This document shows positions 1-8,597 of a stretch of 64,000 nucleotides of DNA, in pieces. Origin of the DNA: Thermogemmata fonticola (lineage in GTDB: Bacteria > Planctomycetota > Planctomycetia > Gemmatales > Gemmataceae); the NCBI RefSeq assembly GCF_013694095.1, contig NZ_JACEFB010000020.1, positions 1 through 64,000 on the forward strand. Direction: 5' to 3'. The notes beneath the pieces were generated by a model. The model was not told where the DNA came from. It made no database searches and worked only from the letters and a program-made list of their open reading frames with translations. The translations under genes were made by a program, and so were the position numbers. Numbering within the stretch: the stretch's first letter is position 1; every line of letters begins with the position of its first letter.

Positions 1-2
1 AC

Positions 3-557
3 GGTGGCGATGGTGACGGTGACGGCGATGGCGGTGGTGACGGTGGCGGCATCTCCGGCAAAGTTCCCTCAGCCGAGGGGGCGCCAAAAAACAATGACGC
101 TACCCAGTCAGCAACCGGGAATGAAGCGGGAGAAGCAACGGGGATTCAAGGGCAGGCTGATGACGGCAGTGCGGGTCAGAGTGCGGTGGATCACGGGGGA
201 ACGGCGGGGAGGGGTGCTGAGGAAGGGGTGGAGGCCGGTTCATGGACGGAGGGGGAGGCGGAACTCGGTGTGTGGCGCTTCCTTCATCATCGTGCAGATT
301 GCATGATCGGTCTTTCGTATGAATCAGTTATCATTAAATCTCTGGTTCCTGATCGATCAACGTATACTCAGATAAATCAGGTTGTCTTGAGTTTTTTGGA
401 AAAAGATCGGAGAAATGCTTCAGCATATCCTGGTGGGAGGAGATATACTGTCATTGTTATGTCACCATTGCTCCTGGCATGTCGTAGTCGGGGTCCGCCG
501 AGGGGGACGAGGCGGGATGGCCAGGGCGTGTCATCGGGGATTGCGGCCGCTGGATAG
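3..557 (+). CDS. possible C-terminal tail of a gene entering from the left edge
   Basis: A frame open from the first bases to a stop at 555-557. It begins with Gly/Asp repeats (GGDGDGDGDGGGDGGG) and continues into an Asn/Ala/Gly/Glu-rich low-complexity stretch before becoming unremarkable after about base 300, where base composition also turns AT-richer. The Asp-Gly repeat could be the low-complexity end of a secreted or calcium-binding protein whose body lies outside the window. The final 80 residues resemble read-through of non-coding DNA, so the true end or an ancestral stop is uncertain. Another frame (4-306) is also open over the same repeat and cannot be excluded. No function can be assigned. 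Confidence 0.25.
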   Translation, partial: GGDGDGDGDGGGDGGGISGKVPSAEGAPKNNDATQSATGNEAGEATGIQGQADDGSAGQSAVDHGGTAGRGAEEGVEAGSWTEGEAELGVWRFLHHRADCMIGLSYESVIIKSLVPDRSTYTQINQVVLSFLEKDRRNASAYPGGRRYTVIVMSPLLLACRSRGPPRGTRRDGQGVSSGIAAAG

Positions 558-998
558 GGCAAAGTCCAGGAGTTTTGCCGGGGAGGTGCAGAGATGAGCG
601 GGCCAGGCCGGTGTTTTGTCCGGGAAATTTCGGGAAAACGGGCTGTGCTGGGCTTGCCGTTACAATCGGCGCCAACGGCGGAGCTGGCAGTGTTGTTTGG
701 GGGATTGAGGGAGTGGCCGGGGTCTTGGGGCGAAAGGCCTTCCAGGTGGGACTTTCGGCGTGCTAGGATAGCTGGAGCGGCGTCTCCGAGAGTTGAGGAA
801 GCCGGAAAAAGGAGTGAGGCGGCGCAAGTTTGCGAATCCGGGACGTTCCTCATGGGGGTGTGTGGTATGGCGGTCCTTTTCGCCCTGGACCTGGCAGGGT
901 CCGCAGGGCAGAGGCGGCAGGGAAGGGTAAGGACCGCGGAAACAGGAGGGTATAACTAGAAAGCGAGGGGTCATCATTTCATTTGTGGAGGAAGAGCC
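558..998. other. intergenic region with no recognisable gene
   Basis: About 440 bases without a convincing coding frame. Several frames are open by chance because of the high GC content, but none has recognisable protein character. A purine-rich stretch with GGAGG (about 985-990), some 9 bases before the ATG at 999, is the ribosome binding site of the next gene. Confidence 0.5.
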
Positions 999-1856
999 AT
1001 GTTTCGTACCCTGCATCGCGTATTGGCGGTGTCCGCCTTCGTATTGACTCTGTGTGCATTGTTGCCGCTGGCCGGGGTGGTGAAGGCCCAACCGGGGAAG
1101 GCGCCGTTCCGTCCGGGGTTTTTGCCGTATGTGCCGCCTGGGGAGTGGCGGCCGGCGGGGAACCTGGGGGTGCAGGGGAACCAGGGCGTGCAGGGGAATC
1201 AGGGCGTGCAGGGGAATCGCGGGATTCAAGGGAATCAGGGAGGCGTTCAGGGGTTCCAGAACTTTGGGAACCGCGGGGGATTCAACGCTTTCGGGGGTAA
1301 TTTCAACGCCTTTGGCGGCGGGTTTGGCAGCTTCAATGCGTTCGGCGGGTTTGGCAGCTTCAACGCCTTTGGCGGCGGCTTCAATATGATGGGGATCGGT
1401 GGCGGATTTGGTGGCATGATGGGGATCGGTGGCGGATTTGGTGGCATGATGGGGATCGGTGGCGGATTTGGTGGCATGATGGGGATCGGTGGCGGTTTCG
1501 GCGGGAACAGCGGCATTCAATTCCTGCCTACGATTCCCGGCGGCTACTTGGGCGGCATGGGTGGCATGATGGGCATGGGTGGCTTCAACTTCGGAGGGTT
1601 TAACTTTGGTGGATTCAACTTTGGTGGATTCAACTTTGGCGGGTTTAACTTTGGTGGATTCAACTTTGGTGGATTCAACTTTGGCGGCTTCAACTTCGGG
1701 GGCTTTGGCGGGTTCAATTTCGGGGGGTTCAACTTTGGCGGATTCAACTTTGGCGGGTTCAATTTCGGGGGGTTCAACTTTGGCGGCGGATTCAATGTGT
1801 GGGGCGGGATTGGAGGATTTGGCAAAATTGGATTTGCAGGTGAGTTGGCGCAATAG
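999..1856 (+). CDS. secreted Gly/Phe/Asn-rich tandem-repeat protein
   Basis: Starts at ATG 999 after a GGAGG ribosome binding site. Residues 1-30 form a signal peptide (basic MFRTLHR start, hydrophobic core, cut near VVKA-QPG). The mature protein is built almost wholly of repeats: NQGVQG hexapeptides (about 50-85), FNAFGG units (about 90-125), four copies of the decapeptide MMGIGGGFGG (about 130-170) and about 16 copies of the pentapeptide FNFGG (about 190-275). The C-terminus is non-repetitive (VWGGIGGFGKIGFAGELAQ). No enzyme motif or membrane anchor is present. The composition resembles structural or adhesive Gly-rich secreted proteins; that role is an inference. Copy number probably varies because the DNA repeats are nearly identical. 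Confidence 0.75.
   Translation: MFRTLHRVLAVSAFVLTLCALLPLAGVVKAQPGKAPFRPGFLPYVPPGEWRPAGNLGVQGNQGVQGNQGVQGNRGIQGNQGGVQGFQNFGNRGGFNAFGGNFNAFGGGFGSFNAFGGFGSFNAFGGGFNMMGIGGGFGGMMGIGGGFGGMMGIGGGFGGMMGIGGGFGGNSGIQFLPTIPGGYLGGMGGMMGMGGFNFGGFNFGGFNFGGFNFGGFNFGGFNFGGFNFGGFNFGGFGGFNFGGFNFGGFNFGGFNFGGFNFGGGFNVWGGIGGFGKIGFAGELAQ
1387..1506 (+). repeat. four near-identical 30-bp tandem repeats inside the Gly-rich gene
   Basis: Encode four copies of MMGIGGGFGG with almost no synonymous difference between units (each carries ATGATGGGGATCGGTGGCGG). Such identity points to recent expansion or ongoing homogenisation by slippage or recombination. Confidence 0.85.
1582..1792 (+). repeat. array of about sixteen 15-bp repeats encoding FNFGG
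   Basis: Units of the type TTCAACTTTGGTGGA or TTCAACTTCGGGGGG in tandem, with one short interruption (GGGGGCTTTGGCGGG). The units alternate between T-rich and G-rich third positions, which suggests block duplication of several units at a time. Confidence 0.85.
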
Positions 1857-2023
1857 CGTCTGACGGACTCTACCGTGGCTCCGGGTGGGGAGCGGTGGGG
1901 TCGAGAGGTGAAGGTCTGAGGGCAGCGCGGCTTTCTCCTTGTGAGGGCCGCGTTGTCGTTTGAGGGAAATGCAAGCGGCGGCCGCGGGGTGGCGTTGCTC
2001 TGGAGCGGGGCGGGGGTGTTTCC

Positions 2024-2029
2024 CTATAA
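2024..2029 (+). promoter_or_regulatory. candidate -10 box of guaB
   Basis: TATAAT in otherwise GC-rich DNA, 43 bases before the guaB start. At 17 bases upstream lies TGGAGC, only a 3/6 match to a -35 box, so the assignment rests on the -10 hexamer and its position. Confidence 0.4.
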
Positions 2030-2071
2030 TTGTCCTCCACACATCGATCCCCGGAACGGAGAGGCGCGGAG

Positions 2072-3568
2072 ATGCACGAGCGAATCGTTTATCAAGGGAT
2101 CACTTTCGATGACGTGCTGCTAGAGCCGGCGTACAGCGATGTGGTGCCGCGGGATGTGGACGTGCGCACGTGGCTGACGCGGAATGTGCGGCTGAACATC
2201 CCGATCGTGTCGAGTCCGATGGACACGGTGACGGAAAGCGAATTGGCAATTGCTTTGGCACAGGAGGGAGGCATTGGCATCATCCACAAGAACATGAGCA
2301 TCGCCCGGCAGACACGGGAAGTGGACAAGGTCAAGCGGAGCGAGAATGGGATCATCACCGATCCGATCACGCTGTCGCCGGATGAAACGGTGGGCCAAGC
2401 TCGGCGGATCATGGAGGAGCACAACATTTCCGGGGTTCCGATCACGGTCAACGGCTATCTCAAAGGGATCCTGACGCGGCGGGACTTGAAGTTCCTGGAT
2501 GACAACAGCCAGCGGATCAGCGAGGTGATGACCAAGGACAATCTGGTCACCGCCCCTGAGAACACGACCCTGGAGGAAGCGGAACGGATCCTGACGCGGA
2601 ACAAGGTGGAGAAGCTGCTTTTGGTGGACAAGGAATACCGGCTCAAGGGGCTGATCACGATCAAGGACATCGACAAGACGCAGAAGTTTCCCAATGCTTG
2701 CAAGGATGCACGGGGGCGGCTGCGGGTGGGAGCGGCGATCGGGGTGTACGAATTCGAGCGGGCGGAATCGCTGATTCAGGCCGGGGTGGATGTGCTGGTG
2801 GTGGATTCCGCCCACGGCCACAGCAAGAATGTGATCGAGACGGTGCGGGAATTGAAGCGGCAGTTTTCTATTGACGTCATCGCGGGGAATGTGGCCACGA
2901 CGGAAGGGGCGCGAGCGCTGGTGGAAGCCGGTGCGGATGGCGTCAAAGTCGGGATTGGTCCTGGTTCGATCTGCACGACGCGGGTGGTCACGGGAGTGGG
3001 TGTGCCGCAGATTTCGGCGATTGCGAATGCAGCCAAGGGGTTGGAAGGCAGCGGGGTGCCTTTGATCGCGGACGGCGGCATCCGTTACAGCGGGGACATC
3101 ACCAAAGCCTTGGCAGCGGGGGCGTATTGCACCATGATCGGCGGGCTGTTTGCCGGCCTGGCGGAAAGCCCTGGACAGTTGATTCTCTACCGCGGCCGAT
3201 CTTTCAAACAATATCGGGGGATGGGGTCACTTGGAGCAATGATGGCGGGTAGCGCTGACCGATACCAACAAGGGGACGCCCGGAGTGATTCCTCCCGGCC
3301 GGATAATGGCAAACTGGTTCCCGAAGGGGTGGAAGGACGAGTCCCCTACAAAGGCCATCTGGCTCCCTTTGTTTACCAATTGGTCGGGGGGCTGAAAGCG
3401 GGGATGGGATATTGCGGCTGCCGGAATCTGGAAGAGCTGCGGACCAAGACGCGGTTCATTCAGGTGACGGCAGCGGCGGTGCAGGAGAGCCATCCGCATG
3501 ACATTACCATTACGCAGGAAGCGCCGAATTACAGCGTGGCTCACACGGTGGTGGACGACGGTCCATGA
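2072..3568 (+). CDS. guaB: inosine-5'-monophosphate dehydrogenase
   Basis: Oxidises IMP to XMP with NAD+, the committed step of guanine nucleotide synthesis; cytoplasmic. The 498-residue protein has the usual length. It opens with the typical [12 protein letters not shown] and [13 protein letters not shown] segments, then two CBS repeats (about 95-215, including [18 protein letters not shown]). The barrel resumes with [19 protein letters not shown] and the catalytic loop GPGSICTTR, whose nucleophilic Cys is residue 301. The flap region ([10 protein letters not shown]) and the C-terminal G-P-Y-K-G loop are intact. ATG 2072 is preceded by GGAGAGGCGCGGAG, and an upstream in-frame ATG (2030) adds unrelated residues. 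The stop lies inside the start region of the next gene, so the two may be coupled. Confidence 0.97.
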   Translation: MHERIVYQGITFDDVLLEPAYSDVVPRDVDVRTWLTRNVRLNIPIVSSPMDTVTESELAIALAQEGGIGIIHKNMSIARQTREVDKVKRSENGIITDPITLSPDETVGQARRIMEEHNISGVPITVNGYLKGILTRRDLKFLDDNSQRISEVMTKDNLVTAPENTTLEEAERILTRNKVEKLLLVDKEYRLKGLITIKDIDKTQKFPNACKDARGRLRVGAAIGVYEFERAESLIQAGVDVLVVDSAHGHSKNVIETVRELKRQFSIDVIAGNVATTEGARALVEAGADGVKVGIGPGSICTTRVVTGVGVPQISAIANAAKGLEGSGVPLIADGGIRYSGDITKALAAGAYCTMIGGLFAGLAESPGQLILYRGRSFKQYRGMGSLGAMMAGSADRYQQGDARSDSSRPDNGKLVPEGVEGRVPYKGHLAPFVYQLVGGLKAGMGYCGCRNLEELRTKTRFIQVTAAAVQESHPHDITITQEAPNYSVAHTVVDDGP

Positions 3569-4490
3569 TCCGACCTGGGTCGGGGGAATGCTGGCGATCG
3601 CCGCGACCGCCGGTCCGCTGCTTGCCCAAGGACCACCTCCATCGTCCCCTTCTCCCCCGCCGTTCCCGCCTCCGATCATGTATTACCATAAACCCGCCGA
3701 CTCTTCGATGCCCCGGCTGAGTTCGACTCCGGACGGGCCGCAGCGGCCGACCGCCTCTCCCTCCGTTCCCCAACCGGCCCCTGCACCCTTCGTTCCCCCG
3801 GATGCACCGGCGGAGCGCAGTCGGCCTCCTCTGGGAGCAACGCCGGCAGTCCCCTGGACGAGTCCGGTGACCGCGCAACCTCCTGCCGCTCCGTTTTCTG
3901 CTCAGAAGACGGAACCACCTCTGGGAGACAAGCGTTCCTTTGAGGAAAAAGAGCGGGACGATCGGGCCAAGCTGGTGTACAGTCCCCGCCCGGAAGATGT
4001 GTTCACCTTGGCCAATGATGGGACTTTGGAGCGGCGGATCATCGAGCGCTTGCGGGAAGAGGAGCGCAAGGCGGGCCGAGACCCGTTCGCCAAGTATCCG
4101 AAAGGGATCACGTTTCCGCCAGCTTCGCCCGCGGGCGCCGGTCTGTCGTATGTGGCCAAGACGGCCGATTATCCCCCCCGGCAGGTGGAATACGTCAACG
4201 GTTATGTCGTGCACCGCCGCTTGCATTTTGAGGAAAAAAATGCCGAACGCTACGGGTGGGACTTGGGCATTCTCCAGCCCCTGGTGTCCGCGGCGTATTT
4301 CTACAAGGATGTTCTGCTTTGGCCGAACAGCCTGGCTTCCGGCGTCGCCTACGGCTTCTGGGACACCAACATGGGCAAATGCCTGCCCGGCAGCCCCACA
4401 CCCTACTATCTCTATCCTCCGGGGTTGACGATCACCGGCAGCGCGGTGGAAGGGCTGGTCATCACCGGTGCAGCGTTCGCCATCCCCTGA
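3498..4490 (+). CDS. exported Pro-rich protein of unknown function
   Basis: 330 residues. I chose ATG 3498 because AGGAG lies about 9 bases upstream, although this makes the gene overlap the end of guaB by 71 bases. The alternative ATG 3588 has GGGGGA directly abutting it. From 3498 the N-terminus is long and basic (RRKRR) before a hydrophobic stretch ending LAAAQG-like ([10 protein letters not shown]), so it looks like an exported protein. Residues 45-130 are Pro/Ser/Ala-rich linker. A conserved-looking domain follows (about 150-330) with [16 protein letters not shown] and a C-terminal hydrophobic and Gly-rich part ([35 protein letters not shown]). I do not recognise the family. It may be a planctomycete-specific envelope protein. 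Confidence 0.7.
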   Translation: MTLPLRRKRRITAWLTRWWTTVHDPTWVGGMLAIAATAGPLLAQGPPPSSPSPPPFPPPIMYYHKPADSSMPRLSSTPDGPQRPTASPSVPQPAPAPFVPPDAPAERSRPPLGATPAVPWTSPVTAQPPAAPFSAQKTEPPLGDKRSFEEKERDDRAKLVYSPRPEDVFTLANDGTLERRIIERLREEERKAGRDPFAKYPKGITFPPASPAGAGLSYVAKTADYPPRQVEYVNGYVVHRRLHFEEKNAERYGWDLGILQPLVSAAYFYKDVLLWPNSLASGVAYGFWDTNMGKCLPGSPTPYYLYPPGLTITGSAVEGLVITGAAFAIP

Positions 4491-4576
4491 GCGCATCAAG
4501 CGGAGGACGGCGCGGCTTTTCGCAGGGGAGATGTGTTTTTTCTTCCCGTGGGGCCGGAGCTGGGGGAGTTACGATC

Positions 4577-5374
4577 ATGAGGCGCAACCGGGTCAAGCAG
4601 CGGCTGCGGGCAGGCCAGCCAGTCATCGGTACGTGGTTATCTCTGGGGAACATCATCGCGGCGCGCTTCCTGGCCCGCATCGGCTTCGATTATCTGACCA
4701 TCGATGTCGAACACACCCTGGCCGGGATGGAAACGACGACGCACATGCTGGCGGCGATCGCCGATGCGGGATGCGTGCCTCTGGTGCGGGTGCCGGCCGG
4801 GCGGCATGATCATATCAAGCGGATGCTGGATAACGGGGCCTATGGCGTGGTGGTGCCGATGGTCAACACCGCGGAGCAGGCACGCGAGGCAACTCTGGCC
4901 TGCCGTTATCCTCCGCGGGGCAACCGGAGCGTGGGCGGAAGCGTCCATGCCCTCAACTTCGAGGCCACGCCGGCGGAGTATTATGCCGCTGCCGATGAGG
5001 AAATCCTGTGCATTCTCCAATGTGAGCACATCGACGCGGTGCGGAACTTCGACGCGGTCTTCGGCCATGAGGGGGTGGATGCTGTCTTCGTCGGACCCAA
5101 TGATCTATCGGCGAGTTTGCGGGACTGTGAGGGCCGTCCTCCGGCGACGGAGGTGCTGGAGCAGACGCTTGCGGACATTCTCCAGGGCTGTCGGCGCTTG
5201 GGAATCCCGGCGGGGATACATACCTTCAGCATCGCCGAGGCGCGCCAGCGCCTCAATGAAGGCTGGCAATTCATCGCCATCAACAGCGAGCTGCGCTTCA
5301 TGATGGAGACGGCCCGGCAGGTGGTCGAGGCCCTCGGCTGCCACACGGCTGCCCGCGAAGTCGCCCGCTATTGA
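4577..5374 (+). CDS. HpcH/HpaI-family aldolase
   Basis: 265 residues. Class II pyruvate-type aldolase of the HpcH/HpaI family, cleaving or forming 2-keto-3-deoxy acids with a divalent metal; cytoplasmic. Seen: GTWLSLGNIIAARFLARIGF near the start, DYLTIDVEHTLAGME (family E/H metal and catalytic region), VPLVRVP, the substrate-loop segment NGAYGVVVPMVNTAEQA, YPPRGNRSVGG, and the second acidic metal-site segment GVDAVFVGPNDLSASL. ATG 4577 follows GGGGGAG at about 8 bases. The real substrate is not predictable from sequence; 2,4-dihydroxyhept-2-ene-1,7-dioate and 2-keto-3-deoxy-sugar acids are typical in the family. The adjacent Pro-rich gene ends 86 bases upstream. Confidence 0.9.
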   Translation: MRRNRVKQRLRAGQPVIGTWLSLGNIIAARFLARIGFDYLTIDVEHTLAGMETTTHMLAAIADAGCVPLVRVPAGRHDHIKRMLDNGAYGVVVPMVNTAEQAREATLACRYPPRGNRSVGGSVHALNFEATPAEYYAAADEEILCILQCEHIDAVRNFDAVFGHEGVDAVFVGPNDLSASLRDCEGRPPATEVLEQTLADILQGCRRLGIPAGIHTFSIAEARQRLNEGWQFIAINSELRFMMETARQVVEALGCHTAAREVARY

Positions 5375-5821
5375 CTCCGCCTTTTTCTGAAGCTGGAAAA
5401 ACGGGCCTAGCCTGGCTCCCTTCTGCCTGGAAGACACCCTGGATTGCCTTTGGGAAGCGCTTTGTGCCCCGCGCTTGGAGGAAAGCCTGCCCCGTGCGTC
5501 TCGTCTCGTGTGGAGGAAAACCTGCCTCTCCTTCGGAAGCGAACCTTCGGAGGTAAAAATGAAGAGACCCCGCCGAGACGCCACAGGCAGTCGCCCAACC
5601 TGCCGTATGACGCCACCGGACGGGGCAAGTAGTTTGTAACATCCCGTTCCAGGTCTGTCCAGAAAATTTTGCCCTTTTTTCTCTCTAAACATAATTTTAT
5701 CTACTTCATTCTGTCGGGGGCTGAAAAGTCTTTTTCTGGAAGAATTGGCAAACTGATAAGGCGAGCCAGATTTTGAGCGTCTCCCGGCTCTATTTGCGTT
5801 TCTCGGAGCGGCGTGCCCGTT
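5375..5821. other. intergenic region between convergent genes
   Basis: About 447 bases between the aldolase stop and the end of the first hybrid kinase. The right half (5650-5770) is AT-rich with several T-runs, for example a CCCTTTTTTCTCTC tract near 5679, which could serve termination, but I find no clear stem before it. No gene recognised. Confidence 0.5.
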
Positions 5822-8335
5822 TCAAGGGTGGGCAGACAGCCGGAGGCGGTGGGGCGGCGGCGGAGTCACGTCCAAGGGGGCCGAGGAGGTGGTTTCGGCG
5901 GTGGCGGATTCTGCAGTGGCGGTCTCTGGGGCGGCGGAGAGGGAGCAAGTATTCGCGCCGGAGCGGAGCATTTGCTGGACGGCAGCGGTGAGGGCACGGG
6001 GCGTGTAGGGCTTATGGATGAAGCCAGTGTAAGGCTGGTCGGTGGGAAGCTCCGTGCCGGAATGGCCGCTGGCGAAAAGGATGGGGACGGTCGGGTGCAG
6101 TTGGCGGATCTGTTCGTAGGCTTCCCGGCCGCAGAGGCGGGGCATGCTAGCATCGAGGACAATCAGGTCGATGCGGTCGGCCGCTTGCTGGAACAGTTCG
6201 ACGGCCTGGAGACCATCTTCGGCGGCCAGCACGCAGTAGCCGGCCTGTTGCAAAGCAGCCACAGCGACCGCCCGGACATACGGTTCGTCATCGACCACGA
6301 GGATGGTTTCGCTGGGATTCGGGGGGGAAGCTGGAGTGGACAATTCCGCCGTCTCCTGGCGCACCGGACCGCTCGGAGTGTCCACCGGCACATAGGGCAG
6401 GTAGATGTCGAAGCGTGTGCCTTGGCCCGGCGCACTCTCGCATGCGATCCAGCCTTCATGGGCGCGTACAACGCCATACACCACAGCTAGCCCTAAGCCG
6501 GTGCCCTTGCCAATTCCCTTGGTGGTGAAGAAGGGGTCGAAGATGCGGTTTTTCACTTCCTCGGTCATGCCGCAACCAGTGTCGGCGACGCTGAGACGGA
6601 CATAGGGCTTGGGTTCGTCCGAGGCATGACGTTCGCCGGAGGTAGGCCCTGCGGACGGGGGCGGAGCGGCTTGGGGGAGAATGGCGGTGGTGATGGTCAG
6701 GAGGCCGCCTTCGGGCATGGCATCGCGGGCATTGAGGCACAGGTTCATCAGGACCTGCTGCATCTGGACGGGATCGCCCCGGATGGAAGCTGGCTCCTCA
6801 GCCGGCTGATAGTGGATAGTGATGCGGGGATCGATGCTGCGGCGCAATAGACGGATTTCTTCCCGGATGAGCGTGTTGAGGTCAATAGGAACGTTTTGCA
6901 GGGGTTGGCGGCGGGCGAAGCCGAGCATCTGGCGGGTCAGCTCGGCAGCCTGTTGTGCAGCATGAGCGGCGGACTCCAGACAGGCCCGGATGGGGGACGA
7001 TTCCTCCGCCTGAGTCAGGGCCAGTTCCAGATTGCCCAGGATGACGGTGAGGAGGTTGTTGAAGTCATGGGCGATGCCGCCGGCGAGTTGGCCGAGGGCT
7101 TCGAGTTTTTGCGATTGCCGCAATTGTTCTTCCAGGCGGGCCTGCTCGGTGACATCGCGGGCCACGATGATCACGCCGGAAGGGGGCGACTCCGGTGCCG
7201 TCCGCAGCGGAGCCACGACGATGTCGAGCAGCAGGGGCGGTTCCCCTGGGGGGCGGGGGATGGCTTCGCGATTGCGGATGGTCTCGCCGGTCTTGAGGAC
7301 CTCCTTTTCGATCTGCCGCCGTCGTTGAATGACTTCAAGCGGTACCGGGAAAACGTCCTCGCAACGCAAGCCGATGAGCTGCTCGATGGATCGGCCGGCA
7401 TATTGAGCGAAAACGGCGTTGCCGCCGAGGAAGCGGAGATCGCGGTCCTTGTAGCAGATCATGTCCGGCACGGAGGCGAAGAGGCTGTGGAGCAGAGTAT
7501 TCTGGCGGACCAATTCGGCCGCGGCGGCTTGCTGCTCCGTGACATCGACCAGGCAGCCATCGAGGCGGACGGCCCGCCCGCTTTCCTCCCGCACGATGGT
7601 TAGGCGGTCGCGGACCCAGCGCGTCTCCCCTTGTGGCGTACAGATGCGGTACTGATGCTCGCCGTGAAGCGCCTTGCTGGAGAGGAGTTGTTTGAGCCAG
7701 TTGTCGCACTGGTCGCGATCTTCGGGATGAACCGCTTCGAGCCATTGGAACAGTTGGTGGAAGGTTTCGACGGGCCGGCCGATGAGCCGCCCTAAAGCGG
7801 GGGAGATATAGCGGAAGCGCCAGGTGCTTTTGCCGCTGCTCGTGGTGATGCGTTCCGCGCTCCACAAGGCCGCCGGGGAATGCGCCAGGACCGAGCGCAG
7901 CTCCGCTTCGACGCGGCGGAGTTGCTGGAGGTTTTCGCGCCGCTCCCGGTCATCCCGGGCCACCAGCAAGCCGAGCGTGCGCTGCGGCAGATGCAGGCGG
8001 GACACCGTGAGGGTCACCGGAATCCAGCCCTGCTGCTTGCTGCGGAGCAAATACCCATCCTGGCCGTGAAAGACGACAGTTTTGGTGAACGCTCCCCGCA
8101 AGCGATGCTGGCCGTGACTGTGGTTGTCCTCGTAACGGAAGAGCGCCCCACTGCTGATACCGAGCAACTCCTGGCGGGAAAAGCCGGTCAAGCGCAACGC
8201 CACTGGATTGACTTCGAGAACCTGATCGGTTTCCGGATCGAGCAAGAAGAGGGCGTCCCCGCTTTCCTCGAACAGGATACGGGCCAGTTCCGCAGAGGCA
8301 AACAGAGGGTGGGATTCATACATGGGCACGGGCAT
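5822..8335 (-). CDS. PAS-domain hybrid sensor histidine kinase with C-terminal receiver
   Basis: 837 residues, no membrane segment, so a soluble sensor. Domains in order: PAS (about 15-130, [21 protein letters not shown]), PAS_3-type (about 145-270), PAS (about 280-400, [18 protein letters not shown]), HisKA with GGIAHDFNN (phospho-acceptor His 423), HATPase_c with [16 protein letters not shown] and [11 protein letters not shown] (about 520-650), and a receiver domain with ILVVDDEP and phospho-acceptor Asp 728 (IVLDASMP). A low-complexity Ala/Thr/Pro tail follows. The second ATG (8323) is an equally possible start. No partner regulator is adjacent, so phosphotransfer must go to its own receiver and then to a distant protein. 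It resembles the kinase at 14257 in architecture but is not a close copy. Confidence 0.93.
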   Translation of the reverse strand: MPVPMYESHPLFASAELARILFEESGDALFLLDPETDQVLEVNPVALRLTGFSRQELLGISSGALFRYEDNHSHGQHRLRGAFTKTVVFHGQDGYLLRSKQQGWIPVTLTVSRLHLPQRTLGLLVARDDRERRENLQQLRRVEAELRSVLAHSPAALWSAERITTSSGKSTWRFRYISPALGRLIGRPVETFHQLFQWLEAVHPEDRDQCDNWLKQLLSSKALHGEHQYRICTPQGETRWVRDRLTIVREESGRAVRLDGCLVDVTEQQAAAAELVRQNTLLHSLFASVPDMICYKDRDLRFLGGNAVFAQYAGRSIEQLIGLRCEDVFPVPLEVIQRRRQIEKEVLKTGETIRNREAIPRPPGEPPLLLDIVVAPLRTAPESPPSGVIIVARDVTEQARLEEQLRQSQKLEALGQLAGGIAHDFNNLLTVILGNLELALTQAEESSPIRACLESAAHAAQQAAELTRQMLGFARRQPLQNVPIDLNTLIREEIRLLRRSIDPRITIHYQPAEEPASIRGDPVQMQQVLMNLCLNARDAMPEGGLLTITTAILPQAAPPPSAGPTSGERHASDEPKPYVRLSVADTGCGMTEEVKNRIFDPFFTTKGIGKGTGLGLAVVYGVVRAHEGWIACESAPGQGTRFDIYLPYVPVDTPSGPVRQETAELSTPASPPNPSETILVVDDEPYVRAVAVAALQQAGYCVLAAEDGLQAVELFQQAADRIDLIVLDASMPRLCGREAYEQIRQLHPTVPILFASGHSGTELPTDQPYTGFIHKPYTPRALTAAVQQMLRSGANTCSLSAAPETATAESATAETTSSAPLDVTPPPPHRLRLSAHP

Positions 8336-8597
8336 GGGCGTGAAGAAAAGGGTGAGGAAATCGGGTTACGGAATCCTGGTCCAGTCCGCTTTGAGGCCTG
8401 CTGTTGGTATCGACAATTTAGCATTTGTTTTGTTGTTGGGCGGAGGGATCTGTCGGAAAAGGCGGCAATTATTCCCGTGCGAGTGATAACTTTTCGGTTT
8501 GGGGAGAAATGCGTGAGGCAGGACGAAAAGCGCCCAGGCGGTCCAAGCCGCGGGGTGCCTGCCGTTGGGGGAGTGGGAAGGGGAGGCAGGGGGAAAA

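Noticed and set aside
594-959. Possible small gene upstream of the Gly-rich protein
   Set aside because: An open frame only; composition is irregular, no recognisable domain, and competing frames of similar length exist on both strands.
1387-1792. CRISPR-like look of the regularly repeated DNA
   Set aside because: Units are contiguous without spacers and encode in-frame peptide repeats.
660-2042. Long minus-strand reading frame opposite the Gly-rich gene, rich in Lys-Val-Glu repeats
   Set aside because: It is the antisense of the tandem repeats in the real gene, which has a signal peptide and ribosome binding site; repeats with a length multiple of three keep antisense frames open.
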